A DNA stretch of 58,149 nt from Kiritimatiellia bacterium (GCA_017628025.1 JAGBZX010000012.1:1-58149), one strand, 5' to 3'. Shown: positions 15,558 to 24,450, counted from the first letter of the stretch. Notes: generated by a model not told the origin, from the sequence alone. Translations and numbers: made by a program.

Positions 15558-17638
15558 TGAAGCGTGCGTTAGTTCTTCTAGGTGTTCTTTGCCTTACCGC
15601 AAGCCTTATAGCAGACACTAACGCTCTATTTATCGCTAAATCAGCCTTGCGCGATGGTCTTTGGGGCTTAGCACGAAGAGCGGCCAAAGATGTTGGCGGG
15701 CAGCAGGGTGCAGAATTAACAATTGAATCGTATGCGCGCGAAGGCGCATGGGATGATTTAATTATAAATTTGCCATTAGATTTAAAGTCTGAATGGGCTA
15801 TTTATTATCGAGCACTTGCTCTTTTTATGAAAGGTGAGAACGAGGCGACTATTCAGCTTCTTTCTGAAACAAAGTTTACTAGTCCGCATTATAAGCGATT
15901 AAGTTCGATTCTTTATGCTCGTATTCTGTTTGCAAAAGGAGAGGCACAATTAGCTAGAGCAAAACTATCAGAAGAAGGTATAGCTCCAGACGATGATCAG
16001 ATGCGACTTTTTTTCGCTGATATTCACGAGGCTATCGGTGAAAAAGCAGTTGCTCAATCGTTTTGGCGTCAAATTTTAGCTTCAACAAATTCAACTGATA
16101 TTGGGCTTGCCACGGCAGCTGTTAAACTAAAAGACATTCAGGTGTGTGAGAATGTCATAGGGAGAATAAAAAGCTCACCAGCGAAGGCTGCCGTTTTGCT
16201 AGCACTATCTAAGGCTCTTTTAGAGCGCGGCGCGGAAGGCGATTTACAAAGTGCGAAGGTTGCGGCCAAAAAGAGTATTTCTCGCCATCCAGATGCCCCA
16301 GGGGCAAAGGAAATGATGGTGATGATTGCTGAAAAAGAATTTCATTCTTCAGATGCTGCAGGTGCTCTAAAAACATATGATGAGGCCCTTGTTGTTTGGC
16401 CGGATTTGTCTCGAGATTATACTGTCCATTCAGGTAGGGGGTGGGCATTACTTAGTCTTGGCAGAGCGCAAGAAGCAGATGAGGAATTTCAGAAAGCATT
16501 CAATTGCACAACGAATAATAACTTAAAGTCTCAATCGCTACTAAAACGTGCAGAATCACTTATCGTTATCGGAAAACGCCGCGACGCTGAAGTTATATAT
16601 GAGACTATAGTTAAAGATTTTCCAGAGACATCAGCCGCTCAAGAAGTACAGGTGGCAGTTAAGATAAAGCGATTGTTAGAGTCTGGCGATAAGTTTTTTA
16701 AAGAGTTTCGCTTTGAGGAGGCTGAAAAGATGTATCTTGAAGTTGCTAGTGTAGACGCTACGCTAGCTACTTCAATGAAATATAGAAGAGCTCTTTGTTT
16801 TTATGCTCGAGGGCTAGATGCAGAGGCAGAGAAGTTGATGCGAGAATTGGCAGCGGCAGAAAAGCCATCTCCCTTGGCTATTATGTGGCTTGGTAAATAC
16901 TTATACAATCGTCGAAACTTAGATGAGGCGGCGAAGTTCTTTACTATGTATGCAAGTATACCTAATGTTAATAATCCAGAAGAAGCGCTTCTTTGGGCAT
17001 CTCGCTCTTCATTTGGTAGAGGCGATTATGAAACTTCGGTAAAGTTAATTACCAAGATAGTATCTCAAGAGCCGGCTCCTTCTTTTTTATCGACAGCTTA
17101 TCTTCTTCAAGCAGATGCGCTTTTTGAGTTGGCTAGATTTGCTGAAGCGATACTTGTTTTAGAGCGCGTAATATCATATGATAAATCAACTCCTGAAGAG
17201 AAGACGAAGGCTGAGCTTAAAAAAGCAGATGCGCTTTTTGCAATGGGTGCTGATAATCCCGAGCGTTACCGCTCTGCCTTAGAAGCGTATGGTGCGTTAA
17301 AAAAAGCAGAAGCTGCTGATCCCTCTATGAAATTAGTTGTTTCTTATAAAATAGCCAGAACATTAGATAAGCTCGGTCGTCATGAGGAGGCAATTGAGCG
17401 TTATTACACAGAGGTGCTGCTAGAGTATAGGCGTAATCGAGCAGATGGACTTAAAATGACTGGTGAGGCTCAAGCGGTTTTTTCAAGGGCAGCGTTTCGT
17501 CTTGCAGACGAATATGAAAGCCGCGGCAAAAATTATCAAGCAGTTCATATTCTTGAGTTAGTTTCTGGTAGCGATGTACCAGCATCTAGCGAGGCTAAAA
17601 AGCGTATTGAATACATAAATGCGAAGGGGGTGTTCTGA
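15557..17638 (+). CDS. exported TPR-repeat protein of a Tol/Exb-like cluster
   Basis: 693 aa. A signal peptide (MKRALVLLGVLCLTASLIA, cleavage near ADT) is followed by tetratricopeptide-like helical repeats over almost the entire length, for example around 255-360 (AAGALKTYDEALVVWPD, GRAQEADEEFQKAF) and 500-690. No catalytic domain is visible. Such proteins are periplasmic or outer-membrane scaffolds. It begins with a TAATG overlap to era and is followed immediately by ExbB/TolQ-like, ExbD-like and a third small membrane gene, so it probably belongs to a proton-motive-force-driven envelope complex. Its partners outside the cluster are unknown. Confidence 0.8.
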   Translation: MKRALVLLGVLCLTASLIADTNALFIAKSALRDGLWGLARRAAKDVGGQQGAELTIESYAREGAWDDLIINLPLDLKSEWAIYYRALALFMKGENEATIQLLSETKFTSPHYKRLSSILYARILFAKGEAQLARAKLSEEGIAPDDDQMRLFFADIHEAIGEKAVAQSFWRQILASTNSTDIGLATAAVKLKDIQVCENVIGRIKSSPAKAAVLLALSKALLERGAEGDLQSAKVAAKKSISRHPDAPGAKEMMVMIAEKEFHSSDAAGALKTYDEALVVWPDLSRDYTVHSGRGWALLSLGRAQEADEEFQKAFNCTTNNNLKSQSLLKRAESLIVIGKRRDAEVIYETIVKDFPETSAAQEVQVAVKIKRLLESGDKFFKEFRFEEAEKMYLEVASVDATLATSMKYRRALCFYARGLDAEAEKLMRELAAAEKPSPLAIMWLGKYLYNRRNLDEAAKFFTMYASIPNVNNPEEALLWASRSSFGRGDYETSVKLITKIVSQEPAPSFLSTAYLLQADALFELARFAEAILVLERVISYDKSTPEEKTKAELKKADALFAMGADNPERYRSALEAYGALKKAEAADPSMKLVVSYKIARTLDKLGRHEEAIERYYTEVLLEYRRNRADGLKMTGEAQAVFSRAAFRLADEYESRGKNYQAVHILELVSGSDVPASSEAKKRIEYINAKGVF

Positions 17639-17639
17639 G

Positions 17640-18257
17640 ATGGACGCTACTATTCATTTTGGGGGGCCAATTTTTTGGGTTCTTGCTGTAGAAGCAATCG
17701 TTTCACTTTTCATTTACTTTGAAAGGCTTATAGAGATGCGTCGCGCGCAGATTGATTATCAAGACTTTTTAAAGGGTGTGTTTAATGTTCTGGATGCCAG
17801 TAATACCGAAGAGGCGCTGGCTATTTGTGATGACTCCTTAACACCAGTTGCTAATGTTACAGCTACGGCAATTAGACTTGGCGCTCAAGTTGGGGAGTCT
17901 TCTATGAAGGATGCTGTTGACTCGCAAGCGAGAGCAGAAATCGGCCGCTTGCGCCGTAGATTAGGAACGTTACAGATTATGGGTGATGTTGCGCCGTTAA
18001 TCGGTTTGTTTGGTACTATTACTGGTTTTATATCTACCTTGATAAAGCTTGATGGAGGTCTTGTGGTTTCGCGCGCAGAGCTTACTAGTGGAGTTATGGA
18101 GGCTCTCGTTTGTGCCGCGGCAGGCTTATTGGTAACTATTTTAATTTCTGTTATGCATGGCTCTTTGGCTATTAGATTGGAACGAATTGCATTGGAATTA
18201 GAGGCGGCAGTTGGCCGAATTTCAATCTATATGTTCTCTAAAAAGGTAGATGAATGA
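17640..18257 (+). CDS. ExbB/TolQ/MotA proton channel protein
   Basis: 205-aa inner-membrane protein with an N-terminal helix (about 8-30), a cytoplasmic stretch, and two further helices containing the family signature APLIGLFGTITGFIST and a third hydrophobic block ending LLVTILISVMHG. ExbB/TolQ pentamers conduct protons to power TonB- or Tol-type work. The ATG at 17640 follows a G-rich ribosome site and lies 1 nt after the TPR stop; the upstream frame to 17619 is rejected because it overlaps. It overlaps the ExbD-like gene by 4 nt. Whether it powers TonB or Tol cannot be told from sequence. Confidence 0.9.
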   Translation: MDATIHFGGPIFWVLAVEAIVSLFIYFERLIEMRRAQIDYQDFLKGVFNVLDASNTEEALAICDDSLTPVANVTATAIRLGAQVGESSMKDAVDSQARAEIGRLRRRLGTLQIMGDVAPLIGLFGTITGFISTLIKLDGGLVVSRAELTSGVMEALVCAAAGLLVTILISVMHGSLAIRLERIALELEAAVGRISIYMFSKKVDE

Positions 18258-18724
18258 AAAGTGATTTTTCAGTTCCGTCATACCTTACTCGTGATGACCA
18301 ACCTATGCGATGGTCACGCTATTTAATAGTTTTAGCTCCCTGGCTAATGGTTTTGTTTGCGCTAGCCATGTTTCTACTTTTAGAAAAGTCGATTTGTTTG
18401 CCAGAGGGTATGAAAGTTGATTTGCCTTCTACAACAATAGGTGACTCGACTAAACCAGATATCACAGTCCTTGTTGTCGCAGCTTCAGGCGGTACACTCG
18501 TTTTCTTTGATGACGCTCGTTATCTCGTTAAAGATTCTGTTGCAATGGAGACGCTAAAAGAACATTTGTCTAAGGCTTTGTCTCATACGGAAAATAAAAC
18601 TATTTTGGCTTTGGCTGGAAAAGATATTAAAGCAGGCGAATTGATGGCTTTTGCAAGTATTGCTTCGCGTTCAGGAGCAACGAAAGTGTTGTTTGCAGAA
18701 AAGCATCCGGAGGGCGCACAATGA
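18254..18724 (+). CDS. ExbD/TolR-like protein
   Basis: 156 aa: a cytoplasmic N-terminus of about 22 residues, one transmembrane helix (about 24-44) and a periplasmic domain (KPDITVLVVAASGGTLVFFD, KTILALAGKDIKAGELM) typical of ExbD/TolR in layout. The Asp that carries protons in the ExbD/TolR helix is not obvious here: the helix reads LIVLAPWLMVLFALAMFLLL with no acidic residue. The assignment rests on size, topology and its 4-nt overlaps with the ExbB-like gene upstream and a third membrane gene downstream. Confidence 0.75.
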   Translation: MKSDFSVPSYLTRDDQPMRWSRYLIVLAPWLMVLFALAMFLLLEKSICLPEGMKVDLPSTTIGDSTKPDITVLVVAASGGTLVFFDDARYLVKDSVAMETLKEHLSKALSHTENKTILALAGKDIKAGELMAFASIASRSGATKVLFAEKHPEGAQ

Positions 18725-19191
18725 GCAATGTAAAGTATTTGCGCTCGGCAAGGCATGAAATTTGTACGATTTTATTAGTCTTGGCTTTGCCAATTATTCT
18801 TTTTGCTTTTTTCCCGTTTAAGGCTCTTACTTTTGCTCCTGCAAGAGTAGAACAGAATGGCAAGACAATTTTTGAGTTAGTTCGCATTTCGCCAGAGTAT
18901 GAACGCTCACTTATGACCACTATAAGATCTACTTGGTCAGCTGGACGAAATACCAGTGTTTTAACTGTTCCAGAAATCCCTATGGAATTGCCAGCGGAAG
19001 TTTTAAATGTAAGATTAAACACATTGTTTCCTCCATCGTTACCATGTGCTGATTTTATTAAGTATGATTTTATTCCTATGCCTATTAGTTTAGCACAAGG
19101 CGCTTATGCAGAGCTCCCTCCAACTGAGAGTGATGAAAAAACAGAGACATTTTCTAAAGAAGAACTTTTGGTTTTACCAGAACTTAATTAA
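18721..19191 (+). CDS. single-pass membrane protein, third gene of the Exb-like set
   Basis: 156 aa, not recognised. A basic N-terminus is followed by one transmembrane helix (about 14-34) and an extracytoplasmic part of about 120 residues that ends in an acidic, Pro-containing tail. It overlaps the ExbD-like gene by 4 nt, so it is made together with that complex. Its layout (short cytoplasmic end, one helix, periplasmic tail) is that of a second TolR/ExbD-like or a reduced TonB/TolA-like transducer, but I see no TonB C-terminal domain. pyrE follows after 12 nt. Confidence 0.65.
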   Translation: MSNVKYLRSARHEICTILLVLALPIILFAFFPFKALTFAPARVEQNGKTIFELVRISPEYERSLMTTIRSTWSAGRNTSVLTVPEIPMELPAEVLNVRLNTLFPPSLPCADFIKYDFIPMPISLAQGAYAELPPTESDEKTETFSKEELLVLPELN

Positions 19192-19203
19192 GGAGAACAA
19201 GTC

Positions 19204-19812
19204 ATGACAGAAAAACAAATACTCGCAGAATTCAAAAAAACAGGCGCATTACTCGAAGGGCATTTTGAACTTCGCTCAAAGCTTCATTCAAACCGTTATT
19301 TTCAGTGCGCAAATGTTTTGATGTATCCTAAAATTGCGGGTAAGCTTTGTCGCGAGGCTGTGCGTAGAGCAGTTGCTTCTGGTAAACTAGGCAAGGTTGA
19401 TGGTGTCGTTTCTCCAGCAGTTGGCGGCATACTTGTCGGTCATGAGGTTGCTAGAGAGCTTGGCGTAAAGTGCATTTTTGCTGAGAAGGTTCAGGGCGAT
19501 GGTGTTGATGCGTCAGGTAAGCCCAATACAGTTCTTCAAATGCGCCGCTTTAAAATCGTTAAGGGTGAGCGTTATGTCGTAGCAGAAGATGTCGTAACAA
19601 AAGGTGGTCGTGTACAGGAAACTATTGACCTTATTAAGGCTGCTGGCGGCAAGGTGGCGGCAGTTGTAGTTCTTGTTGATAGATCTGGTGGCAAGGTTAA
19701 GTTCTCTCGCATACCCATGTTTTCTCTTGTTAAAATGACGCCTGAAACATGGACAGCAGATAAGTGCCCAATGTGCGCTAAGGGCGAGAAGATTGCCCAT
19801 CCAGGCAGCTAA
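19204..19812 (+). CDS. pyrE: orotate phosphoribosyltransferase
   Basis: Converts orotate and PRPP to OMP in pyrimidine synthesis. 202 aa. The PRPP-binding signature VVAEDVVTKGGRVQETIDLI is present, as are HFELRSKLHSNRYFQCA near the N-terminus and SPAVGGILVGHEVAREL. The C-terminus includes two cysteines (KCPMCAKG) as seen in many PyrE proteins of this type. Good ribosome site AAGGAG before the ATG. No other pyr gene is adjacent; ribBA follows. Confidence 0.95.
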   Translation: MTEKQILAEFKKTGALLEGHFELRSKLHSNRYFQCANVLMYPKIAGKLCREAVRRAVASGKLGKVDGVVSPAVGGILVGHEVARELGVKCIFAEKVQGDGVDASGKPNTVLQMRRFKIVKGERYVVAEDVVTKGGRVQETIDLIKAAGGKVAAVVVLVDRSGGKVKFSRIPMFSLVKMTPETWTADKCPMCAKGEKIAHPGS

Positions 19813-19832
19813 GGTAAAGTATTTAGTTAAAC

Positions 19833-21026
19833 ATGAAAATTAAATCGACTGTTGAGGAGTGTATCGAGGCTATCAAGCGAGGCGAGATAGTCTTAGTAAC
19901 TGACGATGCAGACCGCGAAAACGAAGGCGATTGTATTTGTGCAGCATCCTTTGCAACGCCTGAGAACGTAAACTTTATGGCAAAATATGCTAGGGGGCTT
20001 ATTTGCATGCCGATGAGTGCAACTAAATGCCGACAGCTTGATTTGCCACAGATGGTAGAGCAAAATACCGAGAGTTTACAAACTGCATTTACAGTTTCTA
20101 TTGATTCGGTTAAAACTACTACTGGTATTTCTGCAGCTGAGCGTTCAGAAACTGCTCTTGCTACAGTAAAGAAAGATGTGCGGCCAGAAGATTTTAGGCG
20201 ACCTGGTCATATGTTTCCTCTTGAGGCTCGCGAAGGTGGAGTTTTGAGAAGGGCAGGTCATACAGAAGCTACTGTTGACCTTTGTAGGTTAGCTGGGCTA
20301 GAGGAGGTAGGGCTTTGTTGTGAAATAATGAGAGATGACGGCACAATGGCTCGTATGGAAGATATTGAGAAATTTGCCGAAACTCATAGTTTAAAGCTTA
20401 CAACGATAGCTGATATAATCGCCTATCGCCGCAAGAGTGAAATTCTTGTTGAAAAAGTTGAGTCAGTAGATATGCCCACTGCTCATGGTCGATTTAGGCT
20501 AGAAATGTATCGCAGTAAAGTAACGAAGCTTGAGCATCTAGCACTTGTAAAAGGTGATGTTACTGGGGAAGAGCCCGTTTTGGTTCGTGTTCATAGCGAA
20601 TGCTTTACAGGCGATGTTCTTGGCAGCGAGCGCTGTGATTGTGGTCCGCAATTGCATACTGCAATGCAGATGATAGAAAAGGAAGGTCGTGGCGTTGTTC
20701 TTTATATGAGACAAGAAGGTCGCGGCATTGGGCTAGCCAACAAGCTTCATGCGTATAAAAAACAAGAAGAAGGCCTAGATACGGTTGAAGCGAATGTTGC
20801 ATTGGGTTTCGCGCCAGATCTTCGTGATTACGGTGAAGGCGCTCAAATATTAGTTGATCTCGGTGTTAAAAGGCTTAGACTTCTAACTAATAACCCTTGT
20901 AAAATTGCAGGCCTTGAGGGTTATGGCATAGAGATATCCGAAAGAGTCCCTATTGTAGTGCCGCCTACTGCTTTTGATAAGCATTATTTAGATACGAAAA
21001 AATTTAAGATGGGGCATCTTATTTAA
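19833..21026 (+). CDS. ribBA: bifunctional DHBP synthase / GTP cyclohydrolase II
   Basis: Supplies both precursors of riboflavin. The N-terminal RibB part (about 1-200) makes 3,4-dihydroxy-2-butanone-4-P from ribulose-5-P and shows DDADRENEGD plus RRAGHTEATVDLCRLAGL. The C-terminal RibA part (about 205-397) opens GTP and shows the zinc site SECFTGDVLGSERCDCGPQL and RQEGRGIGLANKL, then TNNPCK. 397 aa, the standard fused length. No FMN riboswitch or other rib gene is visible next to it; it appears to be part of the pyrE transcript. Confidence 0.96.
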   Translation: MKIKSTVEECIEAIKRGEIVLVTDDADRENEGDCICAASFATPENVNFMAKYARGLICMPMSATKCRQLDLPQMVEQNTESLQTAFTVSIDSVKTTTGISAAERSETALATVKKDVRPEDFRRPGHMFPLEAREGGVLRRAGHTEATVDLCRLAGLEEVGLCCEIMRDDGTMARMEDIEKFAETHSLKLTTIADIIAYRRKSEILVEKVESVDMPTAHGRFRLEMYRSKVTKLEHLALVKGDVTGEEPVLVRVHSECFTGDVLGSERCDCGPQLHTAMQMIEKEGRGVVLYMRQEGRGIGLANKLHAYKKQEEGLDTVEANVALGFAPDLRDYGEGAQILVDLGVKRLRLLTNNPCKIAGLEGYGIEISERVPIVVPPTAFDKHYLDTKKFKMGHLI

Positions 21027-21028
21027 AA

Positions 21029-21346
21029 ATGAAAACACCTGCAGACAAGAATGTAAAATTTACATTCGTTTCGATTCTTAGAAACGACTCGCGCCTTAGT
21101 TGGCGCGCAGTCTTGTCATTTCCTCAAGGGGCTACAGCAGAAACGTCGCTTTCGTTTGATGTTCAAAATCTAGATGGTAATCGAGTTGAAAGTGGTATTC
21201 TTGAGATATTTGGATTAAAGCTTCCTGTTGAGAAAGGTCAAGCGGTGCTTAATTATTCTCAATTTATTTTAGGAAAGCACGAAACTCCAATAAGTCTTAT
21301 TAGACCAAATCTACCTAAAGTCCCAGGGGAGCTTACTTTTCAGTGA
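21029..21346 (+). CDS. hypothetical protein, 105 aa, coupled to a sigma-like gene
   Basis: Not recognised. It has no signal peptide or transmembrane helix and looks beta-strand-rich, with several alternating hydrophobic stretches (SWRAVLSFPQG, ETSLSFDVQNLDG, GILEIFGLKLPVEKG). It lies 2 nt after ribBA, and its TGA overlaps the ATG of the sigma-like gene (TGATG). The tight coupling suggests a partner or regulator of that sigma factor, but this is inference from position only. Confidence 0.6.
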   Translation: MKTPADKNVKFTFVSILRNDSRLSWRAVLSFPQGATAETSLSFDVQNLDGNRVESGILEIFGLKLPVEKGQAVLNYSQFILGKHETPISLIRPNLPKVPGELTFQ

Positions 21347-21936
21347 TGAATAATGAGACAGATAGAGACTGGGCAGATAAGTTGGCGCAAGGAGATCCGT
21401 CTGCGTGGGACAAGGTTTATCAGAAGGTAGTTGTAGCAGAGCTAAAGTCGCCCAAGATAAGGCAAATGCTTTTAAAGTATTCTCTTTCCGAACATGACCT
21501 AGTAGGTATGCTTTTTGAAGAAATGGTCGGTCGCCAAAAGATTTCGCTTTATCGTGGAGAAGGAAGTTTGGCTATGTGGCTTAGAAAGTATATTAGGGGT
21601 TTTGTTTTTTCTTCTGACCCACGAAAGCACGGAGAGCTTTCAATTGAAGGTATCGCTAGCTTAAACGAGGATTCAAACCAGACTTCCTTTGATATCCCTA
21701 TCGATGATAATAGAGTTTTTCGTAATGAGGTTTGGGCAATAACGCATCGCTGTTTTCGAGAGCTTTGGGCTGAAGACCCAGAAAGAGCGTATATACTTTT
21801 GCTAAAAACGCGTTTCTTTCTTACAAGTGAAGAAGTAAAAGAATTTCTTGATGTTTCAACGTCAGCAAATGTTGATCAGATTTTTTCAAGAAGCGTTAAG
21901 TTCATGCGAGCAGCGTGGCCAGAGAAGGGGGCTTAG
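21346..21936 (+). CDS. ECF-like RNA polymerase sigma factor
   Basis: 196 aa. The segment YRGEGSLAMWLRKYIRG matches the region 2 pattern (F/YRGxxSLxxWLxxIxR) of ECF sigma factors. A C-terminal helix pair (FFLTSEEVKEFLDVSTSANVDQIFSRSVKFMRAAW) stands where the -35-binding region 4 lies. The N-terminus (DWADKLAQGDPSAWDKVYQKV) also fits the sigma-70 region 2 start. Region 4 is weak, so it may be a divergent or non-standard member. The GTG-ATG pair at 21343/21346 makes ATG 21346 the likely start. No recognisable anti-sigma gene is adjacent. Confidence 0.65.
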   Translation: MNNETDRDWADKLAQGDPSAWDKVYQKVVVAELKSPKIRQMLLKYSLSEHDLVGMLFEEMVGRQKISLYRGEGSLAMWLRKYIRGFVFSSDPRKHGELSIEGIASLNEDSNQTSFDIPIDDNRVFRNEVWAITHRCFRELWAEDPERAYILLLKTRFFLTSEEVKEFLDVSTSANVDQIFSRSVKFMRAAWPEKGA

Positions 21937-21939
21937 GAA

Positions 21940-22488
21940 ATGAGTTCTAAAAAATTCCTTGATACGGCTACTTATCTTAACGACATTTGGCTTCTTGCAT
22001 CAAAGGTAATGAAGTCTAGTTGGCGCCCAGATATTCTAATTGCCCTATGGCGTGGCGGTGCTCCAGTAGGGGTAGCGGTGCATGAATTTTTTAAGGTTGC
22101 TGGCCTAGAAGTAGAGCATATACCGCTAAAATGTTTTAGCTACACAGGCATTGATACTTCGACTGAAGAGGTCTTCTTTGAGCAAGGCGATGAAATTTTT
22201 AAGAAACTTAATAAAGAGAGTAGGGTTCTTGTTGTTGACGATGTGTTTGATACAGGTCGCACTGCACAAGCAGTAAAAGCTCGCATTGATGCGGTGGGTG
22301 CGCAAATGCGTATGGCAACAGTCTACTGGAAGCCAGCGAAAAATAAAACAAATTTAATACCTGATTATTATGCTAAAGATGTAGGTAATCAGTGGCTTGT
22401 CTTTCCGCATGAAATTGAAGGTTTATCAAACGAAGAAATTGCAGAGAAAAGTCCTTTTCTCGCCAAACTCCTTTCAGAGGTAAAATAA
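21940..22488 (+). CDS. purine-type phosphoribosyltransferase
   Basis: 182 aa with the PRPP-binding motif VLVVDDVFDTGRTAQ, an N-terminal region ILIALWRGGAPVGVAVHEFF and a segment KCFSYTGIDTSTEE typical of the xanthine/hypoxanthine phosphoribosyltransferase class (Hpt-like; PRPP plus base gives nucleotide and PPi). It lies 3 nt after the sigma-like gene and 1 nt before the transporter, so all may be co-transcribed. Specificity (xanthine, hypoxanthine, guanine) is not determinable by eye. Confidence 0.85.
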   Translation: MSSKKFLDTATYLNDIWLLASKVMKSSWRPDILIALWRGGAPVGVAVHEFFKVAGLEVEHIPLKCFSYTGIDTSTEEVFFEQGDEIFKKLNKESRVLVVDDVFDTGRTAQAVKARIDAVGAQMRMATVYWKPAKNKTNLIPDYYAKDVGNQWLVFPHEIEGLSNEEIAEKSPFLAKLLSEVK

Positions 22489-22489
22489 A

Positions 22490-23857
22490 ATGCAAGAAAA
22501 ACGCGCTAAATGGTCGGGTCATCTTTCTTTTGTGCTTGCAGCAGCAGCTTCCGCTATTGGTTTAGGTAATCTATGGCGTTTCCCGTATCTTGCTGCGCAG
22601 TATGGTGGCGGCGCTTTTATTGCCGCGTATATAATTCTCTCTCTTACATTAGGCTTTACGCTCCTTGTAACTGAAATCTCTATCGGTAGAAAGTCTCATC
22701 AAAGTCAGATTACTGCATTTACAAAACTTGGCGGTAAAAAATGGGCGTGGGTAGGAATATTTTCAACAATTGTGCCATTTCTTATTTTGCCTTATTATTC
22801 GGTTATTGGCGGCTGGGTGGTTAAATACTTTGTTCACTACTTTTTAGCGACATTTAACTGTGCCTCACAAATATCAGATCCTAAAGTATACTTTGAGAGT
22901 TTTATCTCTTCTGGCTTGACTCCAGTTACGTATATGATTATTTTTATATTGTTTACTTTTTCTGTTATTATGCTTGGTGTTAAGAATGGAATAGAAAAGG
23001 CAAATGCAGTTTTAATGCCTCTTCTTTTCTTAACTGCCATCGCATTATCAATATACATCCTTTTCCTTCCAGGTGCTATGGAAGGCGTTAAGTATTATCT
23101 CATACCGAATTTTTCGCGGTGTGATAGTATCGCAAAAGTTTTTCTAGGTGCGATGGGTCAAATGTTTTTCTCCCTTTCACTTGCTATGGGCATAATGGTT
23201 ACATATGGTAGCTACATGCTTAAATCCTCATCGATTCCTAACGCAGCTGTCAGAATAGCATTTGCAGATACCTTTATAGCTGTTCTTTCTGGTTTTATGG
23301 TTATCCCAGTTGTTCATGCTTTTGCTACGACCGCAGGCCAAGACCCTGAAACGGCTCTCAAAGCAGGCCCTGGATTACTTTTTATGTCATTGCCAGAGAT
23401 TTTTGGCACATTTGGTGCTGCGGGTAATGTGCTTGCGTTGGCATTTTTTACATTGGTGTTTTTTGCGGCCTTAACAAGTGCTATTTCTATGAGCGAGGCT
23501 TGTGTTGCGGCGATTTGTGATTATCTAAAATGGAGTAGGCGCAAGGCAGCTGTTAGTTTTGCGATATTTACTGTTTTCACAGGTATTATTTCTGCTCTCT
23601 CTATAAAAGCATTAGACTTCTTTGATTCGCTTGTTAATTCTCTTATTATGCCCGTCACAGCTATTGGAATAACGATATTTGCTGGGTGGTTTTATGGGGC
23701 AAATAAGATAGTTGAAGAAATGGAGATGAATGGTAACCTCTTTCGTCCAAAGCGTACTTTCGCAGTTGCGCTAAAGTATTTTGCTCCCATACTAGTTGTA
23801 GCAATTCTCATTTCTGAAATCTGCCGCGCATTGGGTATCGGTGGTTGGAATATCTAA
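22490..23857 (+). CDS. sodium-dependent (NSS/SNF family) transporter
   Basis: 455-aa symporter of the neurotransmitter:sodium symporter family, with 11-12 hydrophobic helices. The first helix carries the family signature SAIGLGNLWRFPYLAAQYGG, which forms sodium and substrate contacts in LeuT-type proteins, preceded by KWSGHLSF. Later marks are GGWVVKYF and the TM6-region unwound GAMGQMFFSLSLAMG. Bacterial members usually carry amino acids such as Trp, Tyr or Leu. It is directly followed by a sugar transferase, with no functional link evident. Confidence 0.93.
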   Translation: MQEKRAKWSGHLSFVLAAAASAIGLGNLWRFPYLAAQYGGGAFIAAYIILSLTLGFTLLVTEISIGRKSHQSQITAFTKLGGKKWAWVGIFSTIVPFLILPYYSVIGGWVVKYFVHYFLATFNCASQISDPKVYFESFISSGLTPVTYMIIFILFTFSVIMLGVKNGIEKANAVLMPLLFLTAIALSIYILFLPGAMEGVKYYLIPNFSRCDSIAKVFLGAMGQMFFSLSLAMGIMVTYGSYMLKSSSIPNAAVRIAFADTFIAVLSGFMVIPVVHAFATTAGQDPETALKAGPGLLFMSLPEIFGTFGAAGNVLALAFFTLVFFAALTSAISMSEACVAAICDYLKWSRRKAAVSFAIFTVFTGIISALSIKALDFFDSLVNSLIMPVTAIGITIFAGWFYGANKIVEEMEMNGNLFRPKRTFAVALKYFAPILVVAILISEICRALGIGGWNI

Positions 23858-24430
23858 ATGAATAGACTTATTGAGGTTTTTCTAGTTGTTTTTTTTGCGC
23901 CTATTTGGGTGGTGTTATTATTAGTAATTGCTAGTCTAGTTTTTTTTAGTGATGGCCGCCCAATAATCTTTAAAGATCTTCGAGCCGGGCTAAAAGGTAA
24001 AGAATTTGCTCTGTACAAGTTTCGAACAATGCGACCTGGGCAAGAAGACGATAGTAAGCGTATAACTAAGCTAGGGAAGTTTTTAAGAAAAACATCGTTA
24101 GATGAGCTGCCCGAACTTATAAATGTGTTAAAGGGCGATATGTCGCTTGTAGGTCCCAGACCTCTGCCCATGCGTTATATTAGTCGCTACACAGAGCGAG
24201 AGTTTCAGCGTCATAATGTTAAACCTGGTATAACAGGTTTAGCTCAAGTTAATGGACGCAATCAACTCTCATGGGAAGAGAAGTTTGAGTTTGATTTAGA
24301 ATATGTTTCAAAAAGATCTTTTTTACTCGATGTTAAAATACTATTTAAGACTATTCAAGTAGTTTTTTTAGCACGCGGGATAAATGAAAAAGCGGACACG
24401 ACAATGAGTGAATTTCGTGCCCGCTCTTGA
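23858..24430 (+). CDS. bacterial sugar transferase (polyprenyl-phosphate sugar-1-phosphotransferase)
   Basis: 190-aa short-form member of the WcaJ/WbaP C-terminal family, which transfers a sugar-1-phosphate to undecaprenyl phosphate to start surface glycans. One N-terminal hydrophobic hairpin (about 4-30) precedes the cytoplasmic domain with LKGKEFALYKFRTM, GKFLRKTSLDELPEL, GDMSLVGPRPL and KPGITGLAQVNGR. Start abuts the stop of the transporter. The last codons (from about 24386) coincide with the terminator of the convergent GH20 gene, so the C-terminal tail may be constrained by RNA structure. Confidence 0.93.
   Translation: MNRLIEVFLVVFFAPIWVVLLLVIASLVFFSDGRPIIFKDLRAGLKGKEFALYKFRTMRPGQEDDSKRITKLGKFLRKTSLDELPELINVLKGDMSLVGPRPLPMRYISRYTEREFQRHNVKPGITGLAQVNGRNQLSWEEKFEFDLEYVSKRSFLLDVKILFKTIQVVFLARGINEKADTTMSEFRARS
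24386..24425 (-). terminator. rho-independent terminator of the GH20 gene
   Basis: On the minus strand an 11-bp stem with one mismatch (arms 24425-24415 and 24401-24391) is followed directly by TTTTT (24390 downward). It lies past the GH20 stop, inside the coding end of the opposite-strand sugar transferase. Confidence 0.65.
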
Positions 24431-24450
24431 GAGTTTAATAAATAACTTTC

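Noticed and set aside
20411-20419. TGATATAAT inside ribBA as a promoter
   Set aside because: It encodes conserved Ala-Asp-Ile-Ile residues of the protein, has no good -35, and no gene start lies nearby.
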